Assembly: GCA_020724185.1 (NCBI GenBank)
Contig: DYHL01000188.1
Span: forward strand, 1 to 5,106
Origin: Candidatus Nitrosymbiomonas sp.
GTDB lineage: Bacteria; Sysuimicrobiota; Sysuimicrobiia; Sysuimicrobiales; Humicultoraceae
Direction of reading: 5' to 3'
Length of the DNA: 5,106 bases
In this document: positions 1 to 5,106 of the stretch, one piece after another
Layout: the number at the start of each line of letters is the position of its first letter
Position numbering within the stretch: position 1 is the first letter of the stretch
Notes under the pieces: generated by a model
The model's database searches: none
Seen by the model: the letters and a program-made list of their open reading frames with translations, nothing else
What the model was told of the DNA's origin: nothing
Program-made: the position numbers and the translations under genes

Positions 1-1
1 C

Positions 2-669
2 AGAGCCGCTGAGCGGGCGATGCGCCACCTGGTTGGGGAGGCCCGCGCCCGGGGCGTGCCCGTTCAGGAAGTGGACCCGGCGGTCCTGCTCCAGCACGCG
101 CAGACGCGGTCGCCCCAGGGCGTCATCGCCTACGCGGCCGCGCACCGCACGGTTGAGATACCCGACATCCTTGGCGTGCCCATGCCCGATCTGAGGCCCT
201 TTTCGTCTTGCTGCTGGACGGCGTTCAGGATCCTGGCAATCTGGGCGCCATCATCCGGTCTGCCGACGCTGCCGGCGTTCACGGCGTTGTGATCCCACGG
301 CACCGGGCGGTCGGGCTGACACCCACGGTGGCAGCGGCCTCGGCAGGGGCGGTCGAGCACGTGCCCGTGGCCGTGGTGCCTAATTTGGGAGGGGCGATCG
401 AGCACCTCAAGCGCGAGGGTATCTGGGTGACCGGGGCCGATCCCTCGGCACGCGATCCCGTTTATGCCGTGGAGTTGACACCTCCGCTGGCGCTCGTCCT
501 CGGCGGCGAGGGCCGGGGTCTTTCGCGTCTGGTGCGGGAACGCTGCGACCGCCTGGTGCGCATTCCGATGCACGGCGCCACCTCCTCGCTCAATGTGTCG
601 GTGGCTGCCGGCGTCCTGCTGTTCGAGGTCCGGCGCCAGATGGGCAAGCGCGCGGGGGAGGTCAGGTGA
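2..669 (+). CDS. rlmB: 23S rRNA (guanosine-2'-O-)-methyltransferase RlmB, 5'-partial and frameshifted
   Basis: RlmB is a SPOUT-class SAM-dependent enzyme that 2'-O-methylates G2251 in the peptidyl-transferase loop of 23S rRNA. The reading frame is open from the window edge (RAAERAMRHLVGEAR...), so roughly the first 20-30 residues of the N-terminal L30e-like RNA-binding domain lie outside. All SPOUT motifs are visible: NLGAIIRSADAAGVHGVV (motif 1), LVLGGEGRGLSRLVRERCD with RIPM (motif 2) and SLNVSVAAGVLLFE (motif 3, the trefoil knot SAM site). The frame breaks once: the 5' part (SPQGVIAYAA...PDLRPF) is in frame 2, while LLLDGVQDPGNLG onward is in frame 1. Restoring one base in the CCCTTTTC run at 197-204 gives a continuous RlmB of normal length ending at TGA 667-669. 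This is either a sequencing or assembly indel or a recent null mutation. Homopolymer context and perfect conservation downstream favour the former. The family call is very secure; whether the gene works is open. Confidence 0.9.
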
Positions 670-690
670 GTCGCCGGCTGATCTTTTCTT
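658..690 (+). terminator. Weak putative Rho-independent terminator after rlmB
   Basis: GGTCAG (660-665) can pair with CTGATC (678-683), one G-U wobble included, around a 12-nt loop; A659-T684 and G658-T685 can extend it. TTTTCTT follows at 684-690. The stem straddles the rlmB stop codon and abuts the -35 box of the next promoter, a sensible place to separate the two transcripts. The stem is short and its GC content modest, so termination would be partial at best. Confidence 0.3.
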
Positions 691-717
691 GACGCAGCAC
701 AACTCGGTTTCTATAAT
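689..717 (+). promoter_or_regulatory. Sigma-70/sigma-A type promoter for sigH
   Basis: TTGACG at 689-694 (5 of 6 to consensus) is followed after exactly 17 bp by a perfect TATAAT at 712-717. Transcription should begin near 723-726, giving a leader of about 85 nt before the sigH GTG. The B. subtilis sigH gene is likewise read from a housekeeping sigma-A promoter, so the position fits. In such GC-rich DNA a match this good is unlikely by chance. No operator, such as an AbrB-type site, can be recognised by eye. Confidence 0.85.
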
Positions 718-734
718 GAGGGGGAACTACGACG

Positions 735-806
735 ATGGACACTCAATTCCGCACTGCCCGTCTGCAGTCACCCCTAGACTTCTCTGCACCTAACCGGAGG
801 GGATAG
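735..806 (+). CDS. Possible 23-codon leader ORF upstream of sigH
   Basis: ATG at 735 opens 23 codons (MDTQFRTAR... to ...APNRRG) ending at TAG 804-806. It lies wholly inside the predicted sigH leader, is in the same frame as sigH and overlaps the sigH Shine-Dalgarno sequence. Its stop is separated from the sigH GTG by a single codon. GAGGGGG at 718-724 could serve as its ribosome site with 10-nt spacing, but the predicted transcript start falls at about the same place, so that site may be mostly absent from the mRNA. The peptide resembles nothing I recognise. It could be a translated leader controlling sigH by reinitiation or a chance ORF. Confidence 0.25.
   Translation: MDTQFRTARLQSPLDFSAPNRRG
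796..802 (+). promoter_or_regulatory. Shine-Dalgarno of sigH (GGAGGGG)
   Basis: GGAGGGG lies 7 nt before the GTG at 810 and fixes that codon as the sigH start. There is no in-frame ATG near it. The site sits inside the last codons of the leader mini-ORF at 735-806, so ribosomes translating that ORF would cover it. Confidence 0.85.
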
Positions 807-809
807 CCG

Positions 810-1448
810 GTGGCGCTTGTGCATAGGGAAGGGCTCGGCTACAGCGATCTGGTTGACGAAGAGCTGGTGGACCACGCCAAGTCCGGGGACGATCGCGCCG
901 CGGAGTTCCTGATCGGGAAGTACCGCAACTTCGTCCGCGTCAAGGCCAAGGCGTACTTCCTGATCGGCGCCGACCGTGAGGACATCATCCAGGAAGGGAT
1001 GATCGGCCTCTATAAGGCGATCCGTGACTTCCGGCGTGACAAGCTTTCCTCGTTTCGGGCGTTCGCCGAGTTGTGCATAACCCGGCAGATCATCACGGCG
1101 ATCAAGACCGCGACGCGGCAGAAGCACATCCCGCTCAACTCGTACATCTCGCTGAACAAACCGATCTACGACGAAGATTCCGACCGCACCCTGCTGGACG
1201 TGATCAGCAGCATCAAGGTTAGCGATCCCGAGGAGCTGGTCATCAACCAGGAAGCCTCGGCGACCATGCGCGAGCGCATTCGCAAGAACCTCAGCGAACT
1301 GGAGTGCCGCGTGCTGACCGCCTACCTGGAGGGCAAGTCCTACCAGGAGATGGCCAACGAGCTCAGCCGGCACGTCAAGTCCATTGACAACGCCCTGCAG
1401 CGCGTCAAGCGCAAGCTCGAGCGCAACCTCGAAGACGACGACGCCTGA
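810..1448 (+). CDS. sigH: RNA polymerase sigma-H factor (SigH/Spo0H-type)
   Basis: This is an alternative sigma factor of the sigma-70 family, 212 aa, close to the usual 210-220 aa of SigH. In spore formers SigH directs transition-state, competence and early sporulation transcription as part of RNA polymerase in the cytoplasm. Region 2 (about residues 16-90) carries the nearly invariant YFLIGADREDIIQEGMIGLY and SSFRAFAELCITRQIITAIK, which bind core polymerase and melt the -10. TATRQKHIPLNSYISL follows. Region 4 (about residues 161-205) has the SYQEMANELSRHVKSIDNAL helix-turn-helix that reads the -35, then QRVKRKLE. The GTG start is set by GGAGGGG 7 nt upstream. It follows rlmB as in Bacillota, but the NYN-domain gene yacP is missing between them and rpmG/secE/nusG do not follow. 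SigH-like proteins also occur outside classical endospore formers, so sporulation is not proven. The assignment is secure. Confidence 0.95.
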   Translation: MALVHREGLGYSDLVDEELVDHAKSGDDRAAEFLIGKYRNFVRVKAKAYFLIGADREDIIQEGMIGLYKAIRDFRRDKLSSFRAFAELCITRQIITAIKTATRQKHIPLNSYISLNKPIYDEDSDRTLLDVISSIKVSDPEELVINQEASATMRERIRKNLSELECRVLTAYLEGKSYQEMANELSRHVKSIDNALQRVKRKLERNLEDDDA

Positions 1449-1457
1449 CCGGCCGCT

Positions 1458-2447
1458 CTATCCGCCTATCCGGCCCATCAAGCACGATACGGGAGAGGCG
1501 TTCTGGTCTAGCGCCTGGCCGACCGGACGCCTATAGGCCGCGGCCTCGAAGAGGGCCTTCATCTGGTCGCGCGAGGCCCCGGCGCGCAGCGGCGCCAGCA
1601 GGTCTTCCTCGTCCTCTCTCAGCAGGCAGAGGCGCAGCCGGCCGTCCGAGGTGAGCCGGAGCCGCCCGCACCTCGCGCAGAATGGCTCGCTCATGGAGCT
1701 GATGAGACCGATGCGGCCCGGGGCTCCGGGAAGGCAGTAGGTCCTTGATGGGGCGCTCCCGCTGAGGTCGAGCGGCTCGAGGCGCCCAAGCGCGGCCTCG
1801 ATGCGGGCTCTGGTCTCCTCTGAGGTCACCATGCCCGCGCCCTCAATCCCGGCCAGGGACGCGAACGGCATCATCTCTATGAACCGTACCTCCCACGGAT
1901 GATCGAGGGTAAGGGCGGCCAGGGAGGCCACGTCGTCCTCGTTGTGGCCCCTGACGACGACCGAGTTGATCTTGATCGGGCCCAGACCGACCTCCTCGGC
2001 GCGTTGGACGCCCGCCAGCACGCGCTCCACCTGCCCGCCCCGCGTGATCCTCCGGAACTTCTCCGGGTCGAGGGTGTCTATGCTGACGTTGACCCGGTTC
2101 AGCCCGGCGGCGGCAAGCGGCCCGGCCATCGGCTCGAGCAGGATCCCGTTGGTGGTCATGGCCACGTCCTGGATCCCTGCGACCGAGACTATGCGCCGGA
2201 CGAGATCCACCAGGCCCGCCCGGATGATGGGTTCGCCGCCGGTCAGGCGTATCTTCTCAACCCCGAGCTCGGCGGCGATCTCGACAAGGAGGATCAGTTC
2301 ATCATCCTGGAGCAGCTCGGCCGGCGGGCGGTGGGAGATCCCTTGCTCGGGCACGCAGTAGACGCAGCGCAGGTTGCACCTATCCGTGAGGGAGATGCGA
2401 AGGTCTCTCAGCGGTCGCCCGTACTGGTCGCGCATGGGTGAACTCAT
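1458..2447 (-). CDS. moaA: GTP 3',8-cyclase MoaA (molybdenum cofactor biosynthesis)
   Basis: MoaA is a radical-SAM enzyme that converts GTP to 3',8-cH2GTP, the first step of molybdopterin synthesis, in the cytoplasm. The 329-aa product has normal family length. The N-terminal SAM cluster motif is CNLRCVYC (C24, C28, C31), followed by LTGGEP (SAM-binding GGE). RFIEMMPF is the usual MoaA signature. The C-terminal substrate-binding [4Fe-4S] motif is C257-x2-C260-x13-C274 within SEPFCARCGRLRLTSDG; most relatives have CNR where this has CGR. The protein ends in GG, the conserved tail needed for activity. M1 (2447) and M5 (2435) are both possible starts. Neither has a strong ribosome site, and family N-termini (DQYGRPLRDLRIS) fit either. 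It converges on sigH with a 9-bp gap and no clear terminator. No other moa/mog/moe gene is in the window, so its partners must lie elsewhere. Confidence 0.95.
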   Translation of the reverse strand: MSSPMRDQYGRPLRDLRISLTDRCNLRCVYCVPEQGISHRPPAELLQDDELILLVEIAAELGVEKIRLTGGEPIIRAGLVDLVRRIVSVAGIQDVAMTTNGILLEPMAGPLAAAGLNRVNVSIDTLDPEKFRRITRGGQVERVLAGVQRAEEVGLGPIKINSVVVRGHNEDDVASLAALTLDHPWEVRFIEMMPFASLAGIEGAGMVTSEETRARIEAALGRLEPLDLSGSAPSRTYCLPGAPGRIGLISSMSEPFCARCGRLRLTSDGRLRLCLLREDEEDLLAPLRAGASRDQMKALFEAAAYRRPVGQALDQNASPVSCLMGRIGG

Positions 2448-2470
2448 TCTAGCACAGCACCGTTCCTAGT

Positions 2471-2523
2471 TCTGTGGACACTTGAGACAGGCCACAGACG
2501 TCAGCCGAACAGCTCTGCTGACG
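2471..2523 (-). promoter_or_regulatory. Two abutting inverted repeats in the moaA upstream region
   Basis: TCTGTGG (2471-2477) and CCACAGA (2492-2498) form a perfect 7-bp inverted repeat around 14 nt. Immediately next to it, CGTCAGC (2499-2505) and GCTGACG (2517-2523) form another perfect 7-bp inverted repeat around 11 nt. They lie 24 to 76 nt upstream of the moaA ATG. No T-run follows on either strand, so they are not ordinary terminators. They could be stacked hairpins in the moaA 5' leader or dyad operator sites. I cannot match them to the Moco riboswitch from memory. Confidence 0.4.
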
Positions 2524-2843
2524 ATTCCCGTGCCGGGATTCCACCGGCAACGGACGGACGGATCGCCCGCCGGCCCGGGCGCGGGGCCTCCTGCAACCGT
2601 GCCCCTACGAACGTACTGAGGAGCTGCGCCATCTTGCCGCCTGCCGGCTTACGCTTTGCCACCAAGTGGAACGCCCTCAAGACACAATTGACAGAGCGCG
2701 GACGCCGTCCGGATGTGAGGTCGCATAGATCCCCGCGAGACCCCGCATCCGGGCGGAAGCAGTCTCGTGATGGCAACCCGGACAGGCCTGCGCCGGCCGT
2801 GGCCGTGCTGCGCGGCCCGACCGACGCGGTGGCGCGTGCTGAC
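2524..2843. other. Intergenic stretch with no recognisable gene
   Basis: This is the remainder of the gap between moaA and the DUF1097 gene. Open frames exist on both strands but their translations are Arg/Pro/Ala-rich with no family resemblance. The best small candidate is a 43-codon minus-strand ORF at 2501-2632 (MAQLLSTFVGARLQEA...), with AGGCGG four bases before its ATG, which I cannot support further. A TTGACA at 2688-2693 on the + strand has no -10 at proper spacing. A short CCCG-TGC-CGGG hairpin lies at 2527-2537. I see no tRNA, terminator or repeat array. Confidence 0.5.
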
Positions 2844-3362
2844 CTACTTGCCGCCCTGCAATACCGCCCCGAGTTTGCCCGAGGCGAACCCGAACAGGGC
2901 GCCGATCACCATCGACACCGGCACGACGATAAGCGCGTTGTCCATACTGGCCGAGAGCAGCTTCGGTAGCGCGAGCTTCTCCGGCGTCTGCAGCAGGAAG
3001 GCGAAGGTGGCCGCATAGCCGTAAACAGCCGCCGGGATGACGTTGAAAGGTTCCAAGTGGGCGCCTAGGCACAGGCCGAGCACGGTGATGAACACGACGA
3101 TCGCCGCCCAAAGCGGCAGGCTCAGGGCGCCCGCCAGTGGCACCGCGAGGATGACCACTGCGGCGATCCAGCCGCAGACCACGCCGAAGATGTTGCCGAT
3201 GATCGTCTTGCGCAAGGCGTTCTGGTCGCCGCCGGTGTGGAAGAAGCAGCCCCAGGCGAGAAAGGCCGCCCAGATCAAGACCCCGCCGACGACAAGGAAT
3301 CCCCAGGTGGCGACTCCGGCGAGCACGGCGATGGCTACAGACAAAGCGACGAGTTGCGACAT
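2844..3362 (-). CDS. DUF1097 family (YcdZ-like) integral membrane protein
   Basis: The product is a small, very hydrophobic protein of 172 aa, close to the roughly 160-170 aa typical of the DUF1097 family, which includes E. coli YcdZ. Hydrophobic segments fall near residues 4-20, 22-41, 54-75, 84-101, 106-124 and 143-161, suggesting about six membrane spans in the cytoplasmic membrane. Loops contain HTGGDQNALRK and AHLEPFNVIP. The N-terminal pattern (small-residue helix, then WAAFLAWGCFF, then a short polar loop) and the HLEPFNVIPAAVYGYAATF stretch resemble this family. The function is unknown; a transporter or channel role would be guesswork. The ATG is preceded 5 nt upstream by an AAGGGGGG ribosome site (3368-3375). 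It is on the same strand as moaA but separated by 396 bp, so co-transcription is uncertain. An IS relic lies just upstream. Confidence 0.75.
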   Translation of the reverse strand: MSQLVALSVAIAVLAGVATWGFLVVGGVLIWAAFLAWGCFFHTGGDQNALRKTIIGNIFGVVCGWIAAVVILAVPLAGALSLPLWAAIVVFITVLGLCLGAHLEPFNVIPAAVYGYAATFAFLLQTPEKLALPKLLSASMDNALIVVPVSMVIGALFGFASGKLGAVLQGGK

Positions 3363-3380
3363 GAGATCCCCCCTTAAATG

Positions 3381-3411
3381 CGGTTTTGAGGGTGTCCCGT
3401 TTCTAGTGAAG
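3381..3411. repeat. Possible IS end next to the transposase relic
   Basis: Downstream of the transposase relic's stop codon (reading the - strand) is a segment containing GGGTGTCCCGTTTCTAG on the + strand. It lies where the terminal repeat of an IS256-type element would be expected, within about 60 bp of the transposase stop. I could not find its inverted partner in the window, so the call rests on position and general appearance only. Confidence 0.25.
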
Positions 3412-3435
3412 ATTCAGGAGCAACCCCAGCGCTCA

Positions 3436-3708
3436 TTACGCCACCATCTCCTCCTTTCCCTGCGTGACCCCCTGCTTCAATGCCACCCGCAGTTGCGGTA
3501 ATGCACGGCAGCCGCGCAGCCGACGCAGCCTGGGCTCGATCTCCAACAAGGTCGTCGCGAGCCAACGGTTCTTCTGACCCAGGCGATCGGCGAGGCATAG
3601 CCGATGAAGGGTGAGGGCCTCGTCGAGTCCTTCGGCCAGTCTCCGTGTCGCCTCCTCGCCAGATGCAGTGGAGGACTGGATGATCGCGGTGTGGCTGAGC
3701 GCCGTCTC
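3436..3708 (-). pseudogene. Decayed IS256/Mutator-type transposase, C-terminal fragment with internal deletion
   Basis: Read from 3708 down to the TAA at 3436-3438, one minus-strand frame gives ETALSHTAII... then AEGLDEALTLHRLCLADRLG followed at once by QKNRWLATTLLEIEPRLRRL and RGCRALPQLRVALKQ. In intact IS256/Mutator-group transposases, EGLEETLTLHRLGLF..LG is followed by some 35-40 residues containing a TTN-x-x-E-S motif. The QRWxATALLxIEPRLRRxxGYRxLPQLRxAL tail comes after that. Here the two conserved blocks are fused, so that segment is gone. A TAA at 3709-3711 precedes the fragment, and no transposase N-terminus with the first catalytic Asp residues is visible upstream in any frame. The piece is therefore inactive. 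Family recognition is from remembered consensus; the exact IS name is unknown. Confidence 0.7.
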
Positions 3709-3861
3709 TTACGAACCCCGGCTGGCCCTGGATGAGCGCAGGGGTAGGACACTGACTCCGCCTCTCCGAACACCTCCATTGGCCTCGCTGATCCGACAGT
3801 CCGTCGCGCCTGCACATGCCACGCGAGGCACGAGGCGAAGGTTGATGACCAGGTTTCTCTC

Positions 3862-3869
3862 AAGGAGGG
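3862..3869 (+). promoter_or_regulatory. Shine-Dalgarno of the aminotransferase (AAGGAGGG)
   Basis: AAGGAGGG is the strongest ribosome site in the window. It lies 11 nt before the in-frame GTG 3881 and 17 nt before ATG 3887. It decides the start: the reading frame stays open 270 nt further upstream, but that part runs antisense to the transposase relic and has no comparable site. Confidence 0.7.
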
Positions 3870-3880
3870 TATCTGAAGTT

Positions 3881-5026
3881 GTGCGGATGACGATGGCAGA
3901 CATGGCCGATTTGGCCGATGCCCGTCCTGGCTCGTTCCGGCTGGAGAACGCCGACACTTACCTGACCCCGGCTCCGCACGTTCTTGAGGCGACCCGGGCT
4001 GCAGTCGGCGAGGATCGCTACAACAGCTATCTGCCGTTGCGCGGCCTGCGCGAACTGCGCGAAGCCGTGGCCAGGCGGTACCTGGAGGACTACGGACTGA
4101 CCTACGACCCCGAAGGTGAGATCGTCGTCACGTCCGGGGCTGGCGAGGCCATTCTCGACGCCCTGCTTGCCCTTATTGACCCCGGAGATCGCGTCCTGCT
4201 CACAAACCCTACGTACTCGGGCATGGCCCAGCGGGTGCGGCTTGCGGGCGGCGTGCGGTCCTTCACCGACTTGGTCGAGGAGAAAGGCTGGCGCCTTGAT
4301 CCAGAAGGATTTCGAGCCGCAGCGCGCGGATGCAAGGCGATCTTCTACGCCTCGCCATGCATGCCTACAGGTACCGTATTCACGCCGGAGGAGACGGAAC
4401 TCATCTGCGAGATCGCCAGAGAGAATGACGCGGTGGTCCTGTTCAACGGGACGCTGGAGAAGATCGTGTATGAGGGCAACAGGGTGACCCATCCCGCTGG
4501 CCTTCCGGGTATGCGGGAGCGGACCGTGACCGTCAGTTCCGTGTCCAAGAACTACAACATGATGGGGTGGCGCATTGGTTGGCTAGCCGGGCCTCGCGAG
4601 CTCGTTCGCGCCATGGAGGATGTCCACATTTTCAACGGCCTGATGCCCAGCGGTATCACCCAGGCCGGCGCCGCGGCTGCTCTCTCTGGTCCTCAGGAAT
4701 GGGTACAAGAGGCCGTCAGGATCTACCAGCGGCAGCGCGACGTGCTGCTTGAGGGGCTCTCTGAGGTGCCGGGCTTCAGGCTGACGAAGCCCGAAGGGGG
4801 ATACTTCTTCATCGCCAACATCAGTGCGCTTGGAGTGAAGTCCCCTGAGTTCTGCCGGAAGCTCCTGGAAGAGACAGGTGTTGCGATCACGCCCATGGTC
4901 GCCTGGGGAAGTGACGATTTCGGCTACGAGCATGTACGACTAATCTTCACCAACGAGCCGGAGAATCGCCTGCGTGAAGCCGCAGCCCGCATCTCGAGCT
5001 TCGTGAAGCGCCACTACGCCGCATGA
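3881..5026 (+). CDS. Fold-type I PLP-dependent aminotransferase-like protein with altered cofactor site
   Basis: From GTG 3881 the product is 381 aa, the usual size of class I/II aminotransferases, which move amino groups between amino and keto acids using pyridoxal phosphate. It aligns without gaps over the core: YLPLRGLRELREAV, then SGAGEAI (phosphate cradle), NPTYSGM, SPCMPTGTVFTPEE, the Schiff-base lysine K223 in SSVSKNYNMMGWRIGW with R231, and R353 in HVRLIFTNE (carboxylate-binding, AspAT R386). Three cofactor contacts differ: the Asn of NPTG is Met161, the Asp that pairs with the pyridine nitrogen (AspAT D222) is Asn189, and the Tyr that contacts O3' (Y225) is Leu192. It may be an unusual transaminase, catalyse another PLP reaction, or be impaired. 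The substrate cannot be told from sequence. The gene stands alone, with no recognisable promoter in 3709-3880. ATG 3887 or 3893 are alternative starts. Confidence 0.88.
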   Translation: MRMTMADMADLADARPGSFRLENADTYLTPAPHVLEATRAAVGEDRYNSYLPLRGLRELREAVARRYLEDYGLTYDPEGEIVVTSGAGEAILDALLALIDPGDRVLLTNPTYSGMAQRVRLAGGVRSFTDLVEEKGWRLDPEGFRAAARGCKAIFYASPCMPTGTVFTPEETELICEIARENDAVVLFNGTLEKIVYEGNRVTHPAGLPGMRERTVTVSSVSKNYNMMGWRIGWLAGPRELVRAMEDVHIFNGLMPSGITQAGAAAALSGPQEWVQEAVRIYQRQRDVLLEGLSEVPGFRLTKPEGGYFFIANISALGVKSPEFCRKLLEETGVAITPMVAWGSDDFGYEHVRLIFTNEPENRLREAAARISSFVKRHYAA

Positions 5027-5064
5027 TGCCGGTCACGGCGGGCCTTCAACTGCGGTAACTGCTC

Positions 5065-5091
5065 AGGTAGCCCCACCATGGCGCTGCCTTT
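5065..5091 (+). terminator. Weak hairpin downstream of the aminotransferase
   Basis: AGGTAGC (5065-5071) can pair with GCTGCCT (5083-5089) with one wobble, around an 11-nt loop, 38 nt after the stop codon. Only three T follow, so it is at best a poor intrinsic terminator. Nothing else is recognisable in 5027-5106. Confidence 0.2.
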
Positions 5092-5106
5092 GACTGGAGA
5101 GTAGTC

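Noticed and set aside
130..702. Long minus-strand open frame opposite rlmB
   Set aside because: It is antisense to strongly conserved RlmB motifs, and its translation is His/Arg/Asp-rich with no family resemblance.
774..1373. 199-codon minus-strand open frame opposite sigH
   Set aside because: It mirrors the GC-rich codon pattern of sigH, and no ribosome site or homology is apparent.
1449..1476. GGCCG/CGGCC hairpin between convergent sigH and moaA as a bidirectional terminator
   Set aside because: The stem is only 5 bp with a 15-nt loop and no T-run on either strand.
1899..2441. 180-codon plus-strand open frame opposite moaA
   Set aside because: It is a shadow of moaA, whose cysteine motifs are unmistakable.
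2688..2717. TTGACA as a promoter -35 in the 2524-2843 gap
   Set aside because: No acceptable -10 at 16-18 bp spacing and no + strand gene downstream.
2501..2776. 91-codon minus-strand ORF (inner ATG at 2632) in the moaA/DUF1097 gap
   Set aside because: Despite a modest AGGCGG before the inner ATG, the translation matches nothing I know. It also ends in the inverted-repeat region, so I do not call it a gene.
2466..3411. GGACAC-containing segments near 2476 and 3395 in inverted orientation, as possible ends of an element enclosing DUF1097
   Set aside because: Only about six bases agree and the transposase relic lies outside the pair, so this is best taken as chance.
3374..3863. Two overlapping minus-strand ORFs of 147 and 128 codons upstream of the aminotransferase
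   Set aside because: The third minus frame carries the recognisable transposase blocks; these two are out-of-frame shadows of it.

Overview
This is a GC-rich bacterial chromosomal window with four largely intact protein genes, one 5'-partial and frameshifted gene, and one insertion-sequence relic. The best taxonomic clue is the rlmB-to-sigH adjacency together with a very conserved SigH-type sigma factor. This arrangement is typical of Bacillota (in Bacillus subtilis the order is rlmB-yacP-sigH-rpmG-secE-nusG) and of other Gram-positive-like deep lineages. I cannot name a genus. The rlmB frameshift in a short homopolymer would also fit an uncorrected assembly from metagenomic or error-prone reads.

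Left part, 1-1448 (+ strand): the 3' part of rlmB (23S rRNA Gm2251 methyltransferase) enters from the window edge and carries a one-base frame break near 197-207. A weak hairpin with a T-rich tail and a near-consensus housekeeping promoter (TTGACG, 17 bp, TATAAT) separate it from sigH. The sigH leader contains a 23-codon mini-ORF that is in frame with sigH, overlaps its Shine-Dalgarno sequence and stops one codon before the GTG start.

Middle, 1458-3362 (- strand): moaA (GTP 3',8-cyclase, first step of molybdenum cofactor synthesis) converges on sigH with only 9 bp between them, so the usual secE/nusG block is not downstream of sigH. Directly upstream of moaA, on its leader side, are two abutting perfect inverted repeats. 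The rest of the 396-bp gap is featureless to me. Next comes a DUF1097-type small multi-span membrane protein gene.

Right part, 3363-5106: a gap of about 0.5 kb holds a decayed C-terminal piece of an IS256/Mutator-type transposase (- strand). It has an internal deletion that removed the conserved TTN/E-S region. A well-placed AAGGAGGG ribosome site then precedes a fold-type I PLP enzyme (+ strand) of aspartate-aminotransferase length. The PLP lysine and the carboxylate-binding arginine are present, but the three residues that normally contact the cofactor ring (AspAT N194, D222, Y225) read Met, Asn and Leu. This is the most unusual biology in the window.

I see no CRISPR array, tRNA or rRNA gene, phage genes or toxin-antitoxin system. 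The genes do not form one pathway. The window looks like a housekeeping locus whose right flank has been rearranged, with an old IS scar nearby.
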